Shown here in pieces: positions 27,335-36,057 of a stretch of DNA of 64,000 nt (positions are counted from its first letter, which is position 1; each line of letters starts with the position of its first letter). Source of the stretch: Actinokineospora alba (lineage in GTDB: Bacteria > Actinomycetota > Actinomycetes > Mycobacteriales > Pseudonocardiaceae); the NCBI RefSeq assembly GCF_004362515.1, contig NZ_SNXU01000001.1, positions 4,774,001 to 4,838,000 of the forward strand, written 5' to 3'. The position numbers and the translations under genes were made by a program. Below the pieces are notes generated by a model. The model saw nothing but the letters and a program-made list of their open reading frames with translations, did not search any database and was not told where the DNA came from.

Positions 27335-29293
27335 GTGACTGTCCGGTACGGTCGGCTGGTGCGTCCAGAAGACATTGACCTGCTCGCGGCGCCAGGTGCG
27401 CCCGCGATGCGTGGCGACTTGCTGCTGGTAGGAGTCTCGACCCCGGATCTCGAGGTGAACTCCTACCTCGGCGGGCTGCGCCGGATTCCGATCGACGGCG
27501 GGGAATCCCGGGAATTCACCCAGGGCTTCCGCGATGTCGCCCCGGCGATCTCGCCGGACGGCAGTCAGGTCGCGTTTCTGCGCACCACGGGGCTGGGTGT
27601 CAAGCCACAGGTCTATGTGATTCCGGTCGACGGCGGCGAGGCGCGGCAGATCACCGATCTGCCGCTGGGCGCGGGCACCCCGGTGTGGGCGCCCGACTCC
27701 CGGCGGATCGCGTTCACCGCGCGCATCCCCGCCCCCAGCCGCTACGGGGCCGAGGGGCCGGACGGCACGCCGGAGCCGGCGTCCGAGGCGCCCCGGTGGA
27801 TCGACCGGTTGGACTACCGGTTCGACGACAGCGGCTACCTGGCCGACCGTCCGGTCCAGCTGTTCGTCGTGGACAGTGCCGACCCGGACGCCAAGCCGGT
27901 CGTGCTGACCGAGGGGACCGCCGAGCCTGCGGAGCCCGCGTGGACGCCGTCCGGTGAGCACCTCGTCGTCGGCGCCAAGCGGGACTGGGGCGTCGAGGAC
28001 ACCATCAACGTCGACCTGTGGGCGGTGCCCGCCGAGGGTGGCGGCCCGATCCTGATCGCCCGCAGCGCGGGTTCGGCGAACCACCCGGTGGTCACCGACG
28101 ACGGCATGGTCGTCTACCTCGGCGAGGCGTTCGCCGGGACGGCGGCGGTCGCCAACAACACCGGCCTGTGGGCGGTGCCGCTGCGCCTGGACGGAGTGCC
28201 GGGGGAGCCGCGCAGGCTCACCGACCCGGAGACCGTGGACTGCGAGGTCGCCGCGGGCAAGCCGCTGGTGACCGCGGACGGCGTGCTGGTCGGCGTGCGC
28301 AACCAGGGCGCGGTGGAACTGCGCCGGGTCGCCACCGGTGCGGCCGAGGCGACGCTCTCGGAACTGACCCTGGTCGCCGGGCACGAAGCGATCGTCAAGG
28401 GATTCACCGCGGACGGCGACCGGGTCGTCGTCTCACTGTCCACTTGGGACTCCGCAGGCGAGGTCGTGCTGGTGACCGGCGACGAGACCTGCGCCCTCAC
28501 CGACTTCTCCGGCCCGCTCCGCGCTGCGGGCGTGCGCCCGCTCATCGAGGTCAAGGGATCGGCGCCCGACGGGTACGCCACCCACGGCTGGCTGGTGCTG
28601 CCGGAGGGCGAAGGCCCCCACCCGGTTCTCCTCGCGGTGCACGGCGGCCCGTTCATGTACCACGGCTGGGGTTTGTACGACGAGGCCCAGGTTTACGCCG
28701 CCGCGGGATACGCGGTGGTCCTGCCCAACCCGCGCGGCTCGGCCGGTTATGGCCAGGCCCACGGCCGCGCCATCGTCGGCGCGATGGGAACAGTCGACGT
28801 CGACGACGTCCTGTCAATCCTCGACGCAGTCCTGGAACGCCCGGACCTCGACGCCGGTCGCGTCGGCGTGATGGGCGGCTCCTACGGCGGCTGGATGACC
28901 AGCTGGCTCGCCGCGCACCACGGGTCGCGCTTCAAGGCGGCGTGGAGTGAGCGGGCGCTGAACTCGTGGGAGTCCTTCGAGGGCACGTCGGACATCGGCT
29001 GGTGGTTCGCCGAGGCCTACTGCGGCACGGATCCGGACGCACTCAAGGCGATGAGCCCGCTCACGCACGCGGCCAAGATCGACCTGCCGATCGTCCTGGT
29101 CCACTCCGAACACGACTACCGGTGCCCGCTGGAGCAGGCGCAGCGGATGTTCGTCCGGTTGCGCCGCAACGGAGTCCCGGCGGAGATGCTGATTTTCCCG
29201 GGAGAGGGCCACGAACTGACCCGCTCGGGACAACCACGCCACCGCAAGCAACGCTTCGACGCAGTGTTGGAATGGTTCGGCAGGCACTTGTGA
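27335..29293 (+). CDS. S9 family prolyl oligopeptidase-type serine peptidase
   Basis: This encodes 652 residues. An N-terminal beta-propeller (about 25-390, with TolB/DPP-IV-like SPDGSQVAFLR and WAPDSRRIAFT blades) precedes a C-terminal alpha/beta hydrolase (about 395-652). The nucleophile is in GGSYGGWMTSW, the Asp in HSEHDYRCP and the His in GEGHELTR. No signal peptide is visible, so it probably works in the cytoplasm on short peptides (acylaminoacyl- or dipeptidyl-type). The start is uncertain: GTG 27335 is given, while GTG 27359 (VRPEDIDLL) resembles the usual family N terminus; neither has a good ribosome binding site. Confidence 0.88.
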   Translation: MTVRYGRLVRPEDIDLLAAPGAPAMRGDLLLVGVSTPDLEVNSYLGGLRRIPIDGGESREFTQGFRDVAPAISPDGSQVAFLRTTGLGVKPQVYVIPVDGGEARQITDLPLGAGTPVWAPDSRRIAFTARIPAPSRYGAEGPDGTPEPASEAPRWIDRLDYRFDDSGYLADRPVQLFVVDSADPDAKPVVLTEGTAEPAEPAWTPSGEHLVVGAKRDWGVEDTINVDLWAVPAEGGGPILIARSAGSANHPVVTDDGMVVYLGEAFAGTAAVANNTGLWAVPLRLDGVPGEPRRLTDPETVDCEVAAGKPLVTADGVLVGVRNQGAVELRRVATGAAEATLSELTLVAGHEAIVKGFTADGDRVVVSLSTWDSAGEVVLVTGDETCALTDFSGPLRAAGVRPLIEVKGSAPDGYATHGWLVLPEGEGPHPVLLAVHGGPFMYHGWGLYDEAQVYAAAGYAVVLPNPRGSAGYGQAHGRAIVGAMGTVDVDDVLSILDAVLERPDLDAGRVGVMGGSYGGWMTSWLAAHHGSRFKAAWSERALNSWESFEGTSDIGWWFAEAYCGTDPDALKAMSPLTHAAKIDLPIVLVHSEHDYRCPLEQAQRMFVRLRRNGVPAEMLIFPGEGHELTRSGQPRHRKQRFDAVLEWFGRHL

Positions 29294-29368
29294 CATCGCG
29301 CCGGCTCCGCCGGCGCGACCGAGCGACACCAGCACCCCTCCCGAATCGAAACGGGCCCAACGCAACGG

Positions 29369-29514
29369 CCTGTTTGGGTGGAGTGGTTTCTTTGGGGGAG
29401 AAGAAAGACCCCTAAACTCGCCGTGGTCGTGGGGCCGAAGGCTTCCCACCCGCTTTCCCACGACAGGGGTCTTTCTTCGTAGGGGCCCCAAAGAAACCAC
29501 TCCACCCAAACAGG
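29369..29514. repeat. Long nested palindrome (family B)
   Basis: Three nested perfect stems are present: 29 bp (29369-29397 with 29486-29514), 14 bp (29400-29413 with 29465-29478) and 8 bp (GTCGTGGG 29426-29433 with CCCACGAC 29457-29464). It fills the gap between two convergent genes (S9 peptidase and patatin), ending 10 bp from the patatin stop. It is unrelated in sequence to the 22014 and 53156 palindromes. It would form a very stable bidirectional terminator and may also be a dispersed mobile palindrome. Confidence 0.85.
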
Positions 29515-29524
29515 CGCCCCACAC

Positions 29525-30379
29525 TTACGCGCGGCCCGGAGCACCATACAACCCAGGCCCAGACACCGTCAGCCCATGCAAGAAAGCACTACTGACCACA
29601 TAGGACTCACCGATCAACTCCGGCGTGTGAGTGAAGTCCAACGGCGTCACCCGAATCAACGGCGGCCCCGGCAAATACACAACCGGCACCTCAGCAGCCG
29701 CCAAAGGCGCTTCGAGCACGGCCTGCTGCCGCATCGACACCATCGCCATATACAACACGATCTCCGCCATCCCCCGCGGCACCTCAGGCAGCCGCCCGGG
29801 AAACGCGCAATCCAGCACCACCAACGACTTCGCCCCCATAGCGATGGCCTGGCGCATCGGCACGTTGGCCACCACCCCGCCGTCGTAGAGCACCCGCCCC
29901 TCGTGTTCCACCGGCGGGAAGATGCCCGGGATCGCCGCACTGGCCAGCACCGCGGGCGCGACCGGCCCTGAACGGATCAGCACCGGTGCGGCGGTCGCGA
30001 CATCCATCGCCACGACGCCCAATGGCAGCCGCAGGTCCGAGAACGTGACGCCGCCGCCCAGGTGTTCGTCGACCACCGCCGCCAACCCGTCGCTGGGGAA
30101 CAGGTGGGTCTTCGTCCGCTGGAACGTCCGCACCTGCCCGATCAGGCTTCCGGGGAACACCGACTGCCGGGTCATCCGGGACCAGATATCAGTCAGCCGC
30201 TCGATAGGCGGCTCACCCGCCTGCGCGATCAGCGCGCCGTTGAGTGAGCCGACCGACGTGCCGGTGACCAGGTCCGGGGTGATGTCACGCTCGGCGAGGG
30301 CGCGCAGCATGCCCACCTGGATCGCGCCCAGGCTGCCTCCGCCGCCGAGGACGAAACCGATCGGGCGCGGCAGGTCCAT
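29525..30379 (-). CDS. Patatin-like phospholipase
   Basis: This encodes 284 residues. The oxyanion motif GFVLGGGGSLGAIQVGML (about 8-25), nucleophile elbow GTSVG (about 40-44) and catalytic Asp in YDGGVVANVP (about 165) make a complete Ser-Asp dyad. There is no signal peptide, so it is an intracellular or peripheral membrane lipid acyl hydrolase. Just upstream on the same strand (13 bp) is the end of the RES toxin gene, so it may be read through from that operon. Confidence 0.88.
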   Translation of the reverse strand: MDLPRPIGFVLGGGGSLGAIQVGMLRALAERDITPDLVTGTSVGSLNGALIAQAGEPPIERLTDIWSRMTRQSVFPGSLIGQVRTFQRTKTHLFPSDGLAAVVDEHLGGGVTFSDLRLPLGVVAMDVATAAPVLIRSGPVAPAVLASAAIPGIFPPVEHEGRVLYDGGVVANVPMRQAIAMGAKSLVVLDCAFPGRLPEVPRGMAEIVLYMAMVSMRQQAVLEAPLAAAEVPVVYLPGPPLIRVTPLDFTHTPELIGESYVVSSAFLHGLTVSGPGLYGAPGRA

Positions 30380-30392
30380 GACGTTCCCTTCC

Positions 30393-31046
30393 TTACAAAA
30401 GCGTGTAGTTCAGCTCCTCGCAGATGCGGGCCAGCGGCAGGTCCAAGCCTGGGTAGTCCAACGGCAGCAGCAGGTCCGGTGACGTCGGCAGGCTGCCGCG
30501 CGCCGGTGGATCCCACAGGCAGATCGCGGGTTCGCCACTGTCCATGGACGATCTGTACCAGACCCCGTCCAGTTCCGGGTGCGCCGAGCGGATCGCGCGC
30601 GCCCACGCCTGGGTGACGGTTTTGTTGCCGCTGCTGATCTCCTGGGACGCGCCCGCCCGGGTCGGCCACAGCCCGCACAGGTCGAGCAGCCGCAGCGTGC
30701 GCTGCGGCCGGAAGACCACCAGGTGCGGGCGGCGGGTCGAGCGGTCGACGACCGAGGTCTGCTGGAACACCTCCGCGACGCTGGTGCGCACGGTCAGTCC
30801 GAAGTAGAGCGCGCCGTGGCCGGACTCGGTGGTGGGGCCGCCGTCCCGGTTGACCGGGTGCGGGTCGAACCGGGCGTGCGGCAGGGGTCCGGTGTAGCGG
30901 AAGGAGTTCCAGCGCTGCCGGTGTGCGCCGCCCGCCGCGAAGACGCGGACCAGGTGCGTTCCACTGTGGACGGCGACGACGTCCTCATCGATACGCAGCA
31001 AGGTTTTGAGGGCAGCAGGAACCGGCGGCTGGGGGAGCCGTGACAT
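30393..31046 (-). CDS. RES-domain toxin
   Basis: This encodes 217 residues. The RES-type residues are in the expected order: Arg34 (LVRVF), Tyr81 and Glu92 (ALYFGLTVRTSVAEVF) and a Ser in GVWYRSSMDSG (166/167). RES toxins such as MbcT deplete NAD+ (phosphorolysis or hydrolysis) and stop growth. It sits 26 bp downstream of its antitoxin gene, the order seen for Xre-RES pairs. ATG 31046 is chosen as the start of the RES fold; the ribosome binding site is weak, as often for toxins in coupled pairs. Confidence 0.88.
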   Translation of the reverse strand: MSRLPQPPVPAALKTLLRIDEDVVAVHSGTHLVRVFAAGGAHRQRWNSFRYTGPLPHARFDPHPVNRDGGPTTESGHGALYFGLTVRTSVAEVFQQTSVVDRSTRRPHLVVFRPQRTLRLLDLCGLWPTRAGASQEISSGNKTVTQAWARAIRSAHPELDGVWYRSSMDSGEPAICLWDPPARGSLPTSPDLLLPLDYPGLDLPLARICEELNYTLL

Positions 31047-31072
31047 CGTGCGTTGGTCCAGTCTTCGCAGGG

Positions 31073-31657
31073 TCAGGCCGGTGTGCCGAGCATCGAGGCC
31101 AGCGCCGCGACCGGGGTGGGGTCGCCGCCGGCGAGCAGCCACTGTCTGGGCGTCGCGGGCTCGTCGTTGATCCGCAGGTCGGCCTGCGGGGTGGTCATGA
31201 ACGCGGCCACCACCAGCGGTGGCTGGTCGGACGGGACCGCGCGCAGCACCACGTCGAGGCCCGGCAGCACGCCGGACGCCGCGAACTGCCACGCGGGCAG
31301 CCGCCAGCCGCCCCGGTCCTTCCAGCCGGCGAGCCTGCCAGCCGAGAGCCGGTGGCGGATGCGGCTGGTGTCGACGCCCACGGCCTGGGCGGCGTCGCCG
31401 ACGGTCAGCGCGGAATCGCGCAGCACCGTCTGCGCGGCCACCGCGCGTGCCCGCGAGTCGACCTCGTCGGGGCGGCGTGGGGTCAGGTCGAGCCCGACCT
31501 CGGTCAGCGTGTCCCGCTGCTCGGCGGAGAAGTAGTCGGCTGGGTCCGGTGTGGCCGGGGAGAGCCGGCGGGTGGCTTCCTCGATCATCTCGGCGAACTG
31601 CACCGGGCTGATCCGCAGGCCTGCCTTGGCGAGTACGGTCTCCAACGCGACAGTCAT
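31073..31657 (-). CDS. Xre/MbcA-like antitoxin
   Basis: This encodes 194 residues. The central HTH (about 80-112: SALTVGDAAQAVGVDTSRIRHRLSAGRL) and the C-terminal segment ATPRQWLLAGGDPTPVAALASML match the general plan of RES-partner antitoxins, in which the C terminus blocks the toxin's active site. ATG 31657 is chosen because a TACTCT -10 element ends six nt upstream, suggesting a leaderless mRNA. A palindrome just upstream is a likely autoregulatory operator. Confidence 0.85.
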   Translation of the reverse strand: MTVALETVLAKAGLRISPVQFAEMIEEATRRLSPATPDPADYFSAEQRDTLTEVGLDLTPRRPDEVDSRARAVAAQTVLRDSALTVGDAAQAVGVDTSRIRHRLSAGRLAGWKDRGGWRLPAWQFAASGVLPGLDVVLRAVPSDQPPLVVAAFMTTPQADLRINDEPATPRQWLLAGGDPTPVAALASMLGTPA

Positions 31658-31663
31658 GCGCCT

Positions 31664-31696
31664 AGAGTATCCCGAATGTGCGGGTTCGTGCGCATT
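31664..31696 (-). promoter_or_regulatory. Leaderless promoter and operator of the RES/antitoxin operon
   Basis: On the minus strand a -10 hexamer TACTCT (31669-31664) ends six nt before the ATG at 31657. Immediately upstream lies an inverted repeat, AATGTGC-N8-GCGCATT (31675-31696), covering the -35 region. Autorepression by the antitoxin-toxin complex at such a site is the usual pattern for type II systems. Confidence 0.5.
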
Positions 31697-31821
31697 TGTG
31701 GGGGAGTTCACCGGATTCCGGGAAAAAGTAACGTAGATCGCCACTTTCCGCTCAGGGTCAAACACTGACAGTTGTCCGGCTTCCGTGCAACCTCGTGGCC
31801 CCGCACCTTCGTCCTTGGCAC

Positions 31822-33744
31822 ATGAGCAGCGACTTACGGAGACTTCCCCGGATCGGCGTGGCCACGGTCGCCATCGCCGTGGCGGGCGCGGGCGTCATCG
31901 GTGCCGCGTACTGGGTGGGCGGCGACAAGGCCGCCAAGAACGTCGAACGGCCGGGCGTCGTCGAGGCCTCGGCCGTGCGCCTGGTCGCGTTCGACTCGTG
32001 CGACAAGGCACTGGCCGAGCTGAAGGCCGCCGCGGTGAAGAAGGTCGGGCCCTACGGCTTCGAGTCGCCGATGCTGATGGAGCGCGGCGCCGCGCCAGCG
32101 GAAGGGTCGACACAGAAGGATTCGGCGGCGCCGGGGGAGTACTCGGGCACCAACAACCACGAGTCCGCCGCCGACGAGCCGGACCTGGTCAAGACCGACG
32201 GCAAGCGGATCGTCAGCATCGTCGACGGCACGCTGCGCGTGGTCGACGTGGCCACGAAAGCCGTGACTGCGACGCTGAAGATCCCCGAGGGGCAGCCGTC
32301 GTCGATGCTCCTCGACGGTGACCGGGCGCTGATCACGGCCTACCCCAACGACAGCATCGCCTACGACAGCCCGCACCCGCACATGTACGCCGGGCGGGTC
32401 ACCTTCGTGCAGGTCGACCTCGTGGGCGGCGCGCGGGTCTCCGGATCGCTGACCGTGGACGGCTCCTACATCGACGCGCGCCAGGTCGGCTCGGTCGCTC
32501 GCGTCGTCGTGCGGTCCCAGCCCCGGCTGCCGTTCGTCATGCCCACGCAGGGAATCGACGAGCAGGAAGCGACCCGGCGCAACAAGGAGGTCATCGAGAA
32601 GTCCAAGATCGGTGACTGGATCCCGCGCCACAGCCCCGGAACTCCCGCCGAAGGTCAACTCTATGACTGCACCGCGCTGAGCAGGCCCGCCGACTACACC
32701 GGCACGTCGACGCTCTCGGTGCTCAGCTTCGACCTGCGAAACGCCCTCGGCACCGGCGACGGCGTGGGCCTCGCCGCCGACGGCGACACCGTCTACGGCA
32801 CCGCGAACAGCCTCTACGTCGCCGACGACCGCCAGTCGCACGTCGGCATCCTGCCCGCCGACGGCCGCGGCAAGCCCATGCCGGGGCTCCCGCAGGCGTC
32901 CACGACCACCGTGCACCAATTCGACATCGCGAAGCCCGGCAAGCCGCTCTACCAGGCGTCCGGCATGGTTCGCGGAACCCTGCTGAACCAGTACTCGCTC
33001 TCCGAGCACCGCGGCAACCTGCGGATCGCCACGACCATGGACGACCCCGGCTGCTGCGACCCGGGCAACGAGTCCTCCAGCTCCGTCGCCGTGCTGACCA
33101 GGCGCGGCGCCGAACTCGCCGAGATCGGTAGGCTCGACGGGCTGGGCAAGACCGAGCGCATCCACTCGGTGCGGTTCATCGGTGACACCGGCTACGTGGT
33201 GACCTTCCGCCGCACGGACCCGCTCTACACCGTCGACCTGTCGGACCCGGCCAAGCCGAAGGTCACCGGCGAGCTGAAGATCACCGGATACTCGGCGTAC
33301 CTCCATCCGGTCGGCGACGGTCGGCTGCTCGGTGTAGGCCAAGAGGCCACCGAACAGGGCCGTGCCACCGGAACCCAGGTCTCATTGTTCGACACGAAGT
33401 CCGTCCAGGCGCGCAAAGTCACCGGCTTCCACGTCGCCGGGGCGTCGTCCGAGGTCGAGTTCGAGCCGCACGCCTTCCTCTATTGGGCGGCTAAAGGACT
33501 CGTCGTGCTGCCGCTGAACGAAGCCGGACCCACCAACCGGTCGACGGCCGTCGTCCTGCGCCTGCAAGGAGACTCGCTGACCGAGGCGGCGCGGCTGACT
33601 CACCCGCTCGGGAACCAGTACGGCGACGTGCAGATCCGCAGGTCGCTGGTGGTCGGCGACACGCTGTGGACCGTGTCCGGCGGCGGGATGCTCGCCAGCG
33701 ACCTCGACACCCTCGCTCAGAGCGCCTGGGTGCCGTTCACCTGA
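31822..33744 (+). CDS. Secreted beta-propeller protein (Beta_propel family)
   Basis: This encodes 640 residues. The short N-terminal basic region and hydrophobic helix (about 9-28) is a signal anchor or lipid-free signal peptide. The rest is the family of secreted C-terminal beta-propeller proteins distantly related to WD40 (NNHESAADEPDLVKTDGKRIVSIVDGTLRVVDV, about 110-145, is its hallmark start). Two further Cys pairs, including PGCCDPGNES, suggest disulfides. The function is unknown; in other bacteria it is extracytoplasmic. The gene overlaps the convergent NO synthase gene by 28 bp at the 3' end. Confidence 0.85.
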   Translation: MSSDLRRLPRIGVATVAIAVAGAGVIGAAYWVGGDKAAKNVERPGVVEASAVRLVAFDSCDKALAELKAAAVKKVGPYGFESPMLMERGAAPAEGSTQKDSAAPGEYSGTNNHESAADEPDLVKTDGKRIVSIVDGTLRVVDVATKAVTATLKIPEGQPSSMLLDGDRALITAYPNDSIAYDSPHPHMYAGRVTFVQVDLVGGARVSGSLTVDGSYIDARQVGSVARVVVRSQPRLPFVMPTQGIDEQEATRRNKEVIEKSKIGDWIPRHSPGTPAEGQLYDCTALSRPADYTGTSTLSVLSFDLRNALGTGDGVGLAADGDTVYGTANSLYVADDRQSHVGILPADGRGKPMPGLPQASTTTVHQFDIAKPGKPLYQASGMVRGTLLNQYSLSEHRGNLRIATTMDDPGCCDPGNESSSSVAVLTRRGAELAEIGRLDGLGKTERIHSVRFIGDTGYVVTFRRTDPLYTVDLSDPAKPKVTGELKITGYSAYLHPVGDGRLLGVGQEATEQGRATGTQVSLFDTKSVQARKVTGFHVAGASSEVEFEPHAFLYWAAKGLVVLPLNEAGPTNRSTAVVLRLQGDSLTEAARLTHPLGNQYGDVQIRRSLVVGDTLWTVSGGGMLASDLDTLAQSAWVPFT

Positions 33745-34991
33745 TGTTCGCGCCGCGGGAGCGGGGTGTGCGGGTAAGACCACCGGATCGGCCCATCGGT
33801 CGGCTCGGGGAACACCGGCGGCACCCCGCTCAACGCGGTCCGCGTGGCTGACTCGTCGGCCACGAACTCCGGTCGCAGCGCCTCGGTGTCGTAGTAGCGG
33901 TGGAAGACCGGGGTGATGCCGCCGGACATCGGCGGCACGATCCAGCTCCAGTCGGCCGGGCAGGTGCGCCCGGCCTTCTCCTCACGCTCCACGTGGGTGA
34001 GGAACCGCGCGGACTCCGTGTGGTGGTCGGTGATCGCCACGCCTGCCTCGGCGAACGAGTGCAGCACCGCGACGTTGACCTCGACGAGCGCGCGGTCGCG
34101 CCACAGGGAGGTCTCCCGGCCGGTGTCCAGCCCGAGCCGCTGGGCGACCGTGGGCAGCAGGTCGAAGCGGTCGTGGTCGGCGAGGTTGCGCGCGCCGATC
34201 TCGGTGCTCATGTACCAGCCGTTGAACGGGGCCGCCGGGTAGTCGATGCCGCCGATCGATAGCCGCATCGAGCTGATCGCGGGCACCGCGTGCCAGCGCA
34301 GGCCCAGCTCGGCGAACCACGGGTGATCCGGGTGCCGCAGCTCGACCTCGTGGACCGCGTCGCGCGGCAGTGGGTGCACGACCGTGCCGTCGTCGCGTCC
34401 GGAGACGACCAGCGGCAGGACGTCGAACGCCCCCGGCGCTCCGTCCGGCGCCCAGCCCAGGTCGCGCACGGCGTCGGTGAACTCGACGTAGCGCGGGTCG
34501 CCCAGGACGGTTCCGTCCGGCAGGCGGTGACCGGCGTAGCGGATCAGCTGCTCGTTCCAGATCCTCGGCGCGGCCGCGTCCGGGGCGTCCGGGGCGAAGA
34601 TCGTGATGAGCGGCCGGACCTTGCCGCCGTTGGTGGCGATCCGCAGATGCTCGACGCACTGCTCGGCGACCTCCGCGGGTGCGCGCACCGCTCTGAGATC
34701 GCGCACGCGCATGCTTCGCCAGTAGAGCCTGCCGATGCAGCGGGCGCTGTTGCGCCACGCGACCCGGGCGCCGAACTCCAGCTCCGCGCTCGTGTGCCGG
34801 TAGGTGCCGGTCAGTTCGAACTCCGCCCGCACCCAGCGGACCCGTTCGGACAGCGGGCCGGCGGCGGGGTTCTCCGCGTGGAAGAGCTCCAGGAACTCCT
34901 CGGCCTGGTCGAGATCGGCGACGCCGCCACGTGGCTCAGGTGGCTCAGCGCTGTTGTTCCCGCGAGGTAACGCCCAGATCTCACCAGTCAC
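33717..34991 (-). CDS. nos: Bacterial nitric oxide synthase oxygenase
   Basis: This encodes 424 residues. The heme-thiolate Cys is in WRNSARCIGRLYW (about 83-95); the substrate Arg-binding region with the active-site Glu is in PFNGWYMSTEIGARNL (about 255-270); and the pterin-proximal W-rich segment is in CPADWSWIVPPMSGGITPVFHRYYDTE (about 348-374). There is no reductase domain, as in other bacterial NOS, so it uses cellular flavodoxin or ferredoxin reductases to make NO from arginine. GTG 34991 is the likely start; it gives about 35 residues before the usual domain start. It is a monocistronic gene convergent with the beta-propeller gene. Confidence 0.93.
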   Translation of the reverse strand: MTGEIWALPRGNNSAEPPEPRGGVADLDQAEEFLELFHAENPAAGPLSERVRWVRAEFELTGTYRHTSAELEFGARVAWRNSARCIGRLYWRSMRVRDLRAVRAPAEVAEQCVEHLRIATNGGKVRPLITIFAPDAPDAAAPRIWNEQLIRYAGHRLPDGTVLGDPRYVEFTDAVRDLGWAPDGAPGAFDVLPLVVSGRDDGTVVHPLPRDAVHEVELRHPDHPWFAELGLRWHAVPAISSMRLSIGGIDYPAAPFNGWYMSTEIGARNLADHDRFDLLPTVAQRLGLDTGRETSLWRDRALVEVNVAVLHSFAEAGVAITDHHTESARFLTHVEREEKAGRTCPADWSWIVPPMSGGITPVFHRYYDTEALRPEFVADESATRTALSGVPPVFPEPTDGPIRWSYPHTPLPRREHQVNGTQAL

Positions 34992-35348
34992 CCGCGAGAA
35001 ACTACCCCGTGCCCGGCGCCCTGACTTCACCTCTCACTCGTTTGGAGGTCACCCGTAGGTGGCACGGCCAGTCGGGTGAAATCTCTGCCGTTTGTTCGGT
35101 TGAACAACGTTCGTCGTCGCTCGCATGCGGATATATGCACCCGGATTCCCTGTCGGTGTCACCCAGACGCAAGTTGATCCGTCAACCAGTGGTCGAAATA
35201 CGGGCTCGGACGTGGCGTTGATCACGTCAGTTTTTAGGCCACAATCAGTAACGCGATTCTCTGCATTCGTTCGATCCGGTGGTACCAATGCGGTGAATGG
35301 GTGACTGCGTGTCAACGGAGTAACGATGTTGCCCACCCCTGAACGCAA
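34992..35348. other. Intergenic region upstream of nos, no gene supported
   Basis: The region is visibly lower in GC than its surroundings (e.g. GCGGATATATGCACC near 35130). It is probably the promoter and 5' leader of the minus-strand nos gene. An open frame of 99 codons crosses it, but its codon use and composition do not look coding. I see no repeat or tRNA in it. Confidence 0.5.
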
Positions 35349-35379
35349 ACAGACCGGCGGGCGTAGCCCACCGGTCTGT
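35349..35379 (-). terminator. Intrinsic terminator of the SSI gene
   Basis: On the minus strand, ACAGACCGG-T-GGGC-TAC-GCCC-G-CCGGTCTGT forms a strong stem with a 3-nt loop, followed by TTGCGTTC. It lies 49 bp after the stop of the SSI-like gene. Confidence 0.8.
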
Positions 35380-35428
35380 CACCATCCGATCGGGCACGGC
35401 ACAGCCCGGTCGGAACGATCTCCGCGAG

Positions 35429-35818
35429 TCAGACCGCGAACACCGGCCCGGTCATCACGGCGAACTGGCACGGGTTGCCGTAGCTCGTGGCGAAGTCGAC
35501 CTTCTTGCCCTTCCAGTGCCCGGTGGCCGTGACGTAGACCGGGTCGTACTGCAGCGTGCAGGCCCGATCCCGGTCGATGTTGAGCTTGTCGAAGTCGCCG
35601 TCCACCAGCGACAACTCGTGGCACGCCGCCGCTGGCTTGCGGTGCTTGCCACCCGCCGGGCGGCACTGCAGCGTGCCGGTCATGGTCGGCGATTCCGACC
35701 CCGTCACGGTCAGGACGAGTGCGGCGGACTCGGGGATCATGTGGTGCGCGCTCGCCGCGGGTGCGCAGACCACCGCGACGGAGATGCCGAATGCGCCGAT
35801 GAGCGTCTTACGGAACAT
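35429..35818 (-). CDS. Subtilisin inhibitor-like (SSI family) secreted protein
   Basis: This encodes 129 residues. A signal peptide (about 1-24, ending PAASA-HH) precedes a mature domain with four Cys (52, 66, 87, 117) in the SSI spacing, enough for the two family disulfides. Aligning the reactive loop by the conserved YDPV motif (CTL-Q-YDPVYV here; CPM-V-YDPVLL in SSI) gives P1 = Leu89 and P1' = Gln90, which favours chymotrypsin- or subtilisin-like proteases. It probably controls the organism's own secreted serine proteases. It is monocistronic with its own terminator. Confidence 0.92.
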   Translation of the reverse strand: MFRKTLIGAFGISVAVVCAPAASAHHMIPESAALVLTVTGSESPTMTGTLQCRPAGGKHRKPAAACHELSLVDGDFDKLNIDRDRACTLQYDPVYVTATGHWKGKKVDFATSYGNPCQFAVMTGPVFAV

Positions 35819-36057
35819 GAATGAACACTCCTTCTCCGACGGAGCGGTTTCCGCTCGAATGGGTGCGCCGGAAACCGTGTCCGGACCGTGCTCGACGACC
35901 GGACGAATCCGAGCTTAGGCCGATCCGAATTTGCTTTTCCAGCCGGGGGGTATCGCGCCGGCGGGTCGATCAGTGCTATTCATGGCGCCGCAATCTCCGA
36001 CACATGAGGTCGGATAGGGTACTTCCTTAGACGTACATCGGGTGAAAGGTCCTATAA

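Noticed and set aside
35049..35348. A 99-codon minus-strand frame in the low-GC region upstream of nos.
   Set aside because: Codon use does not match neighbours and no ribosome binding site or motif is seen; probably leader or promoter DNA.
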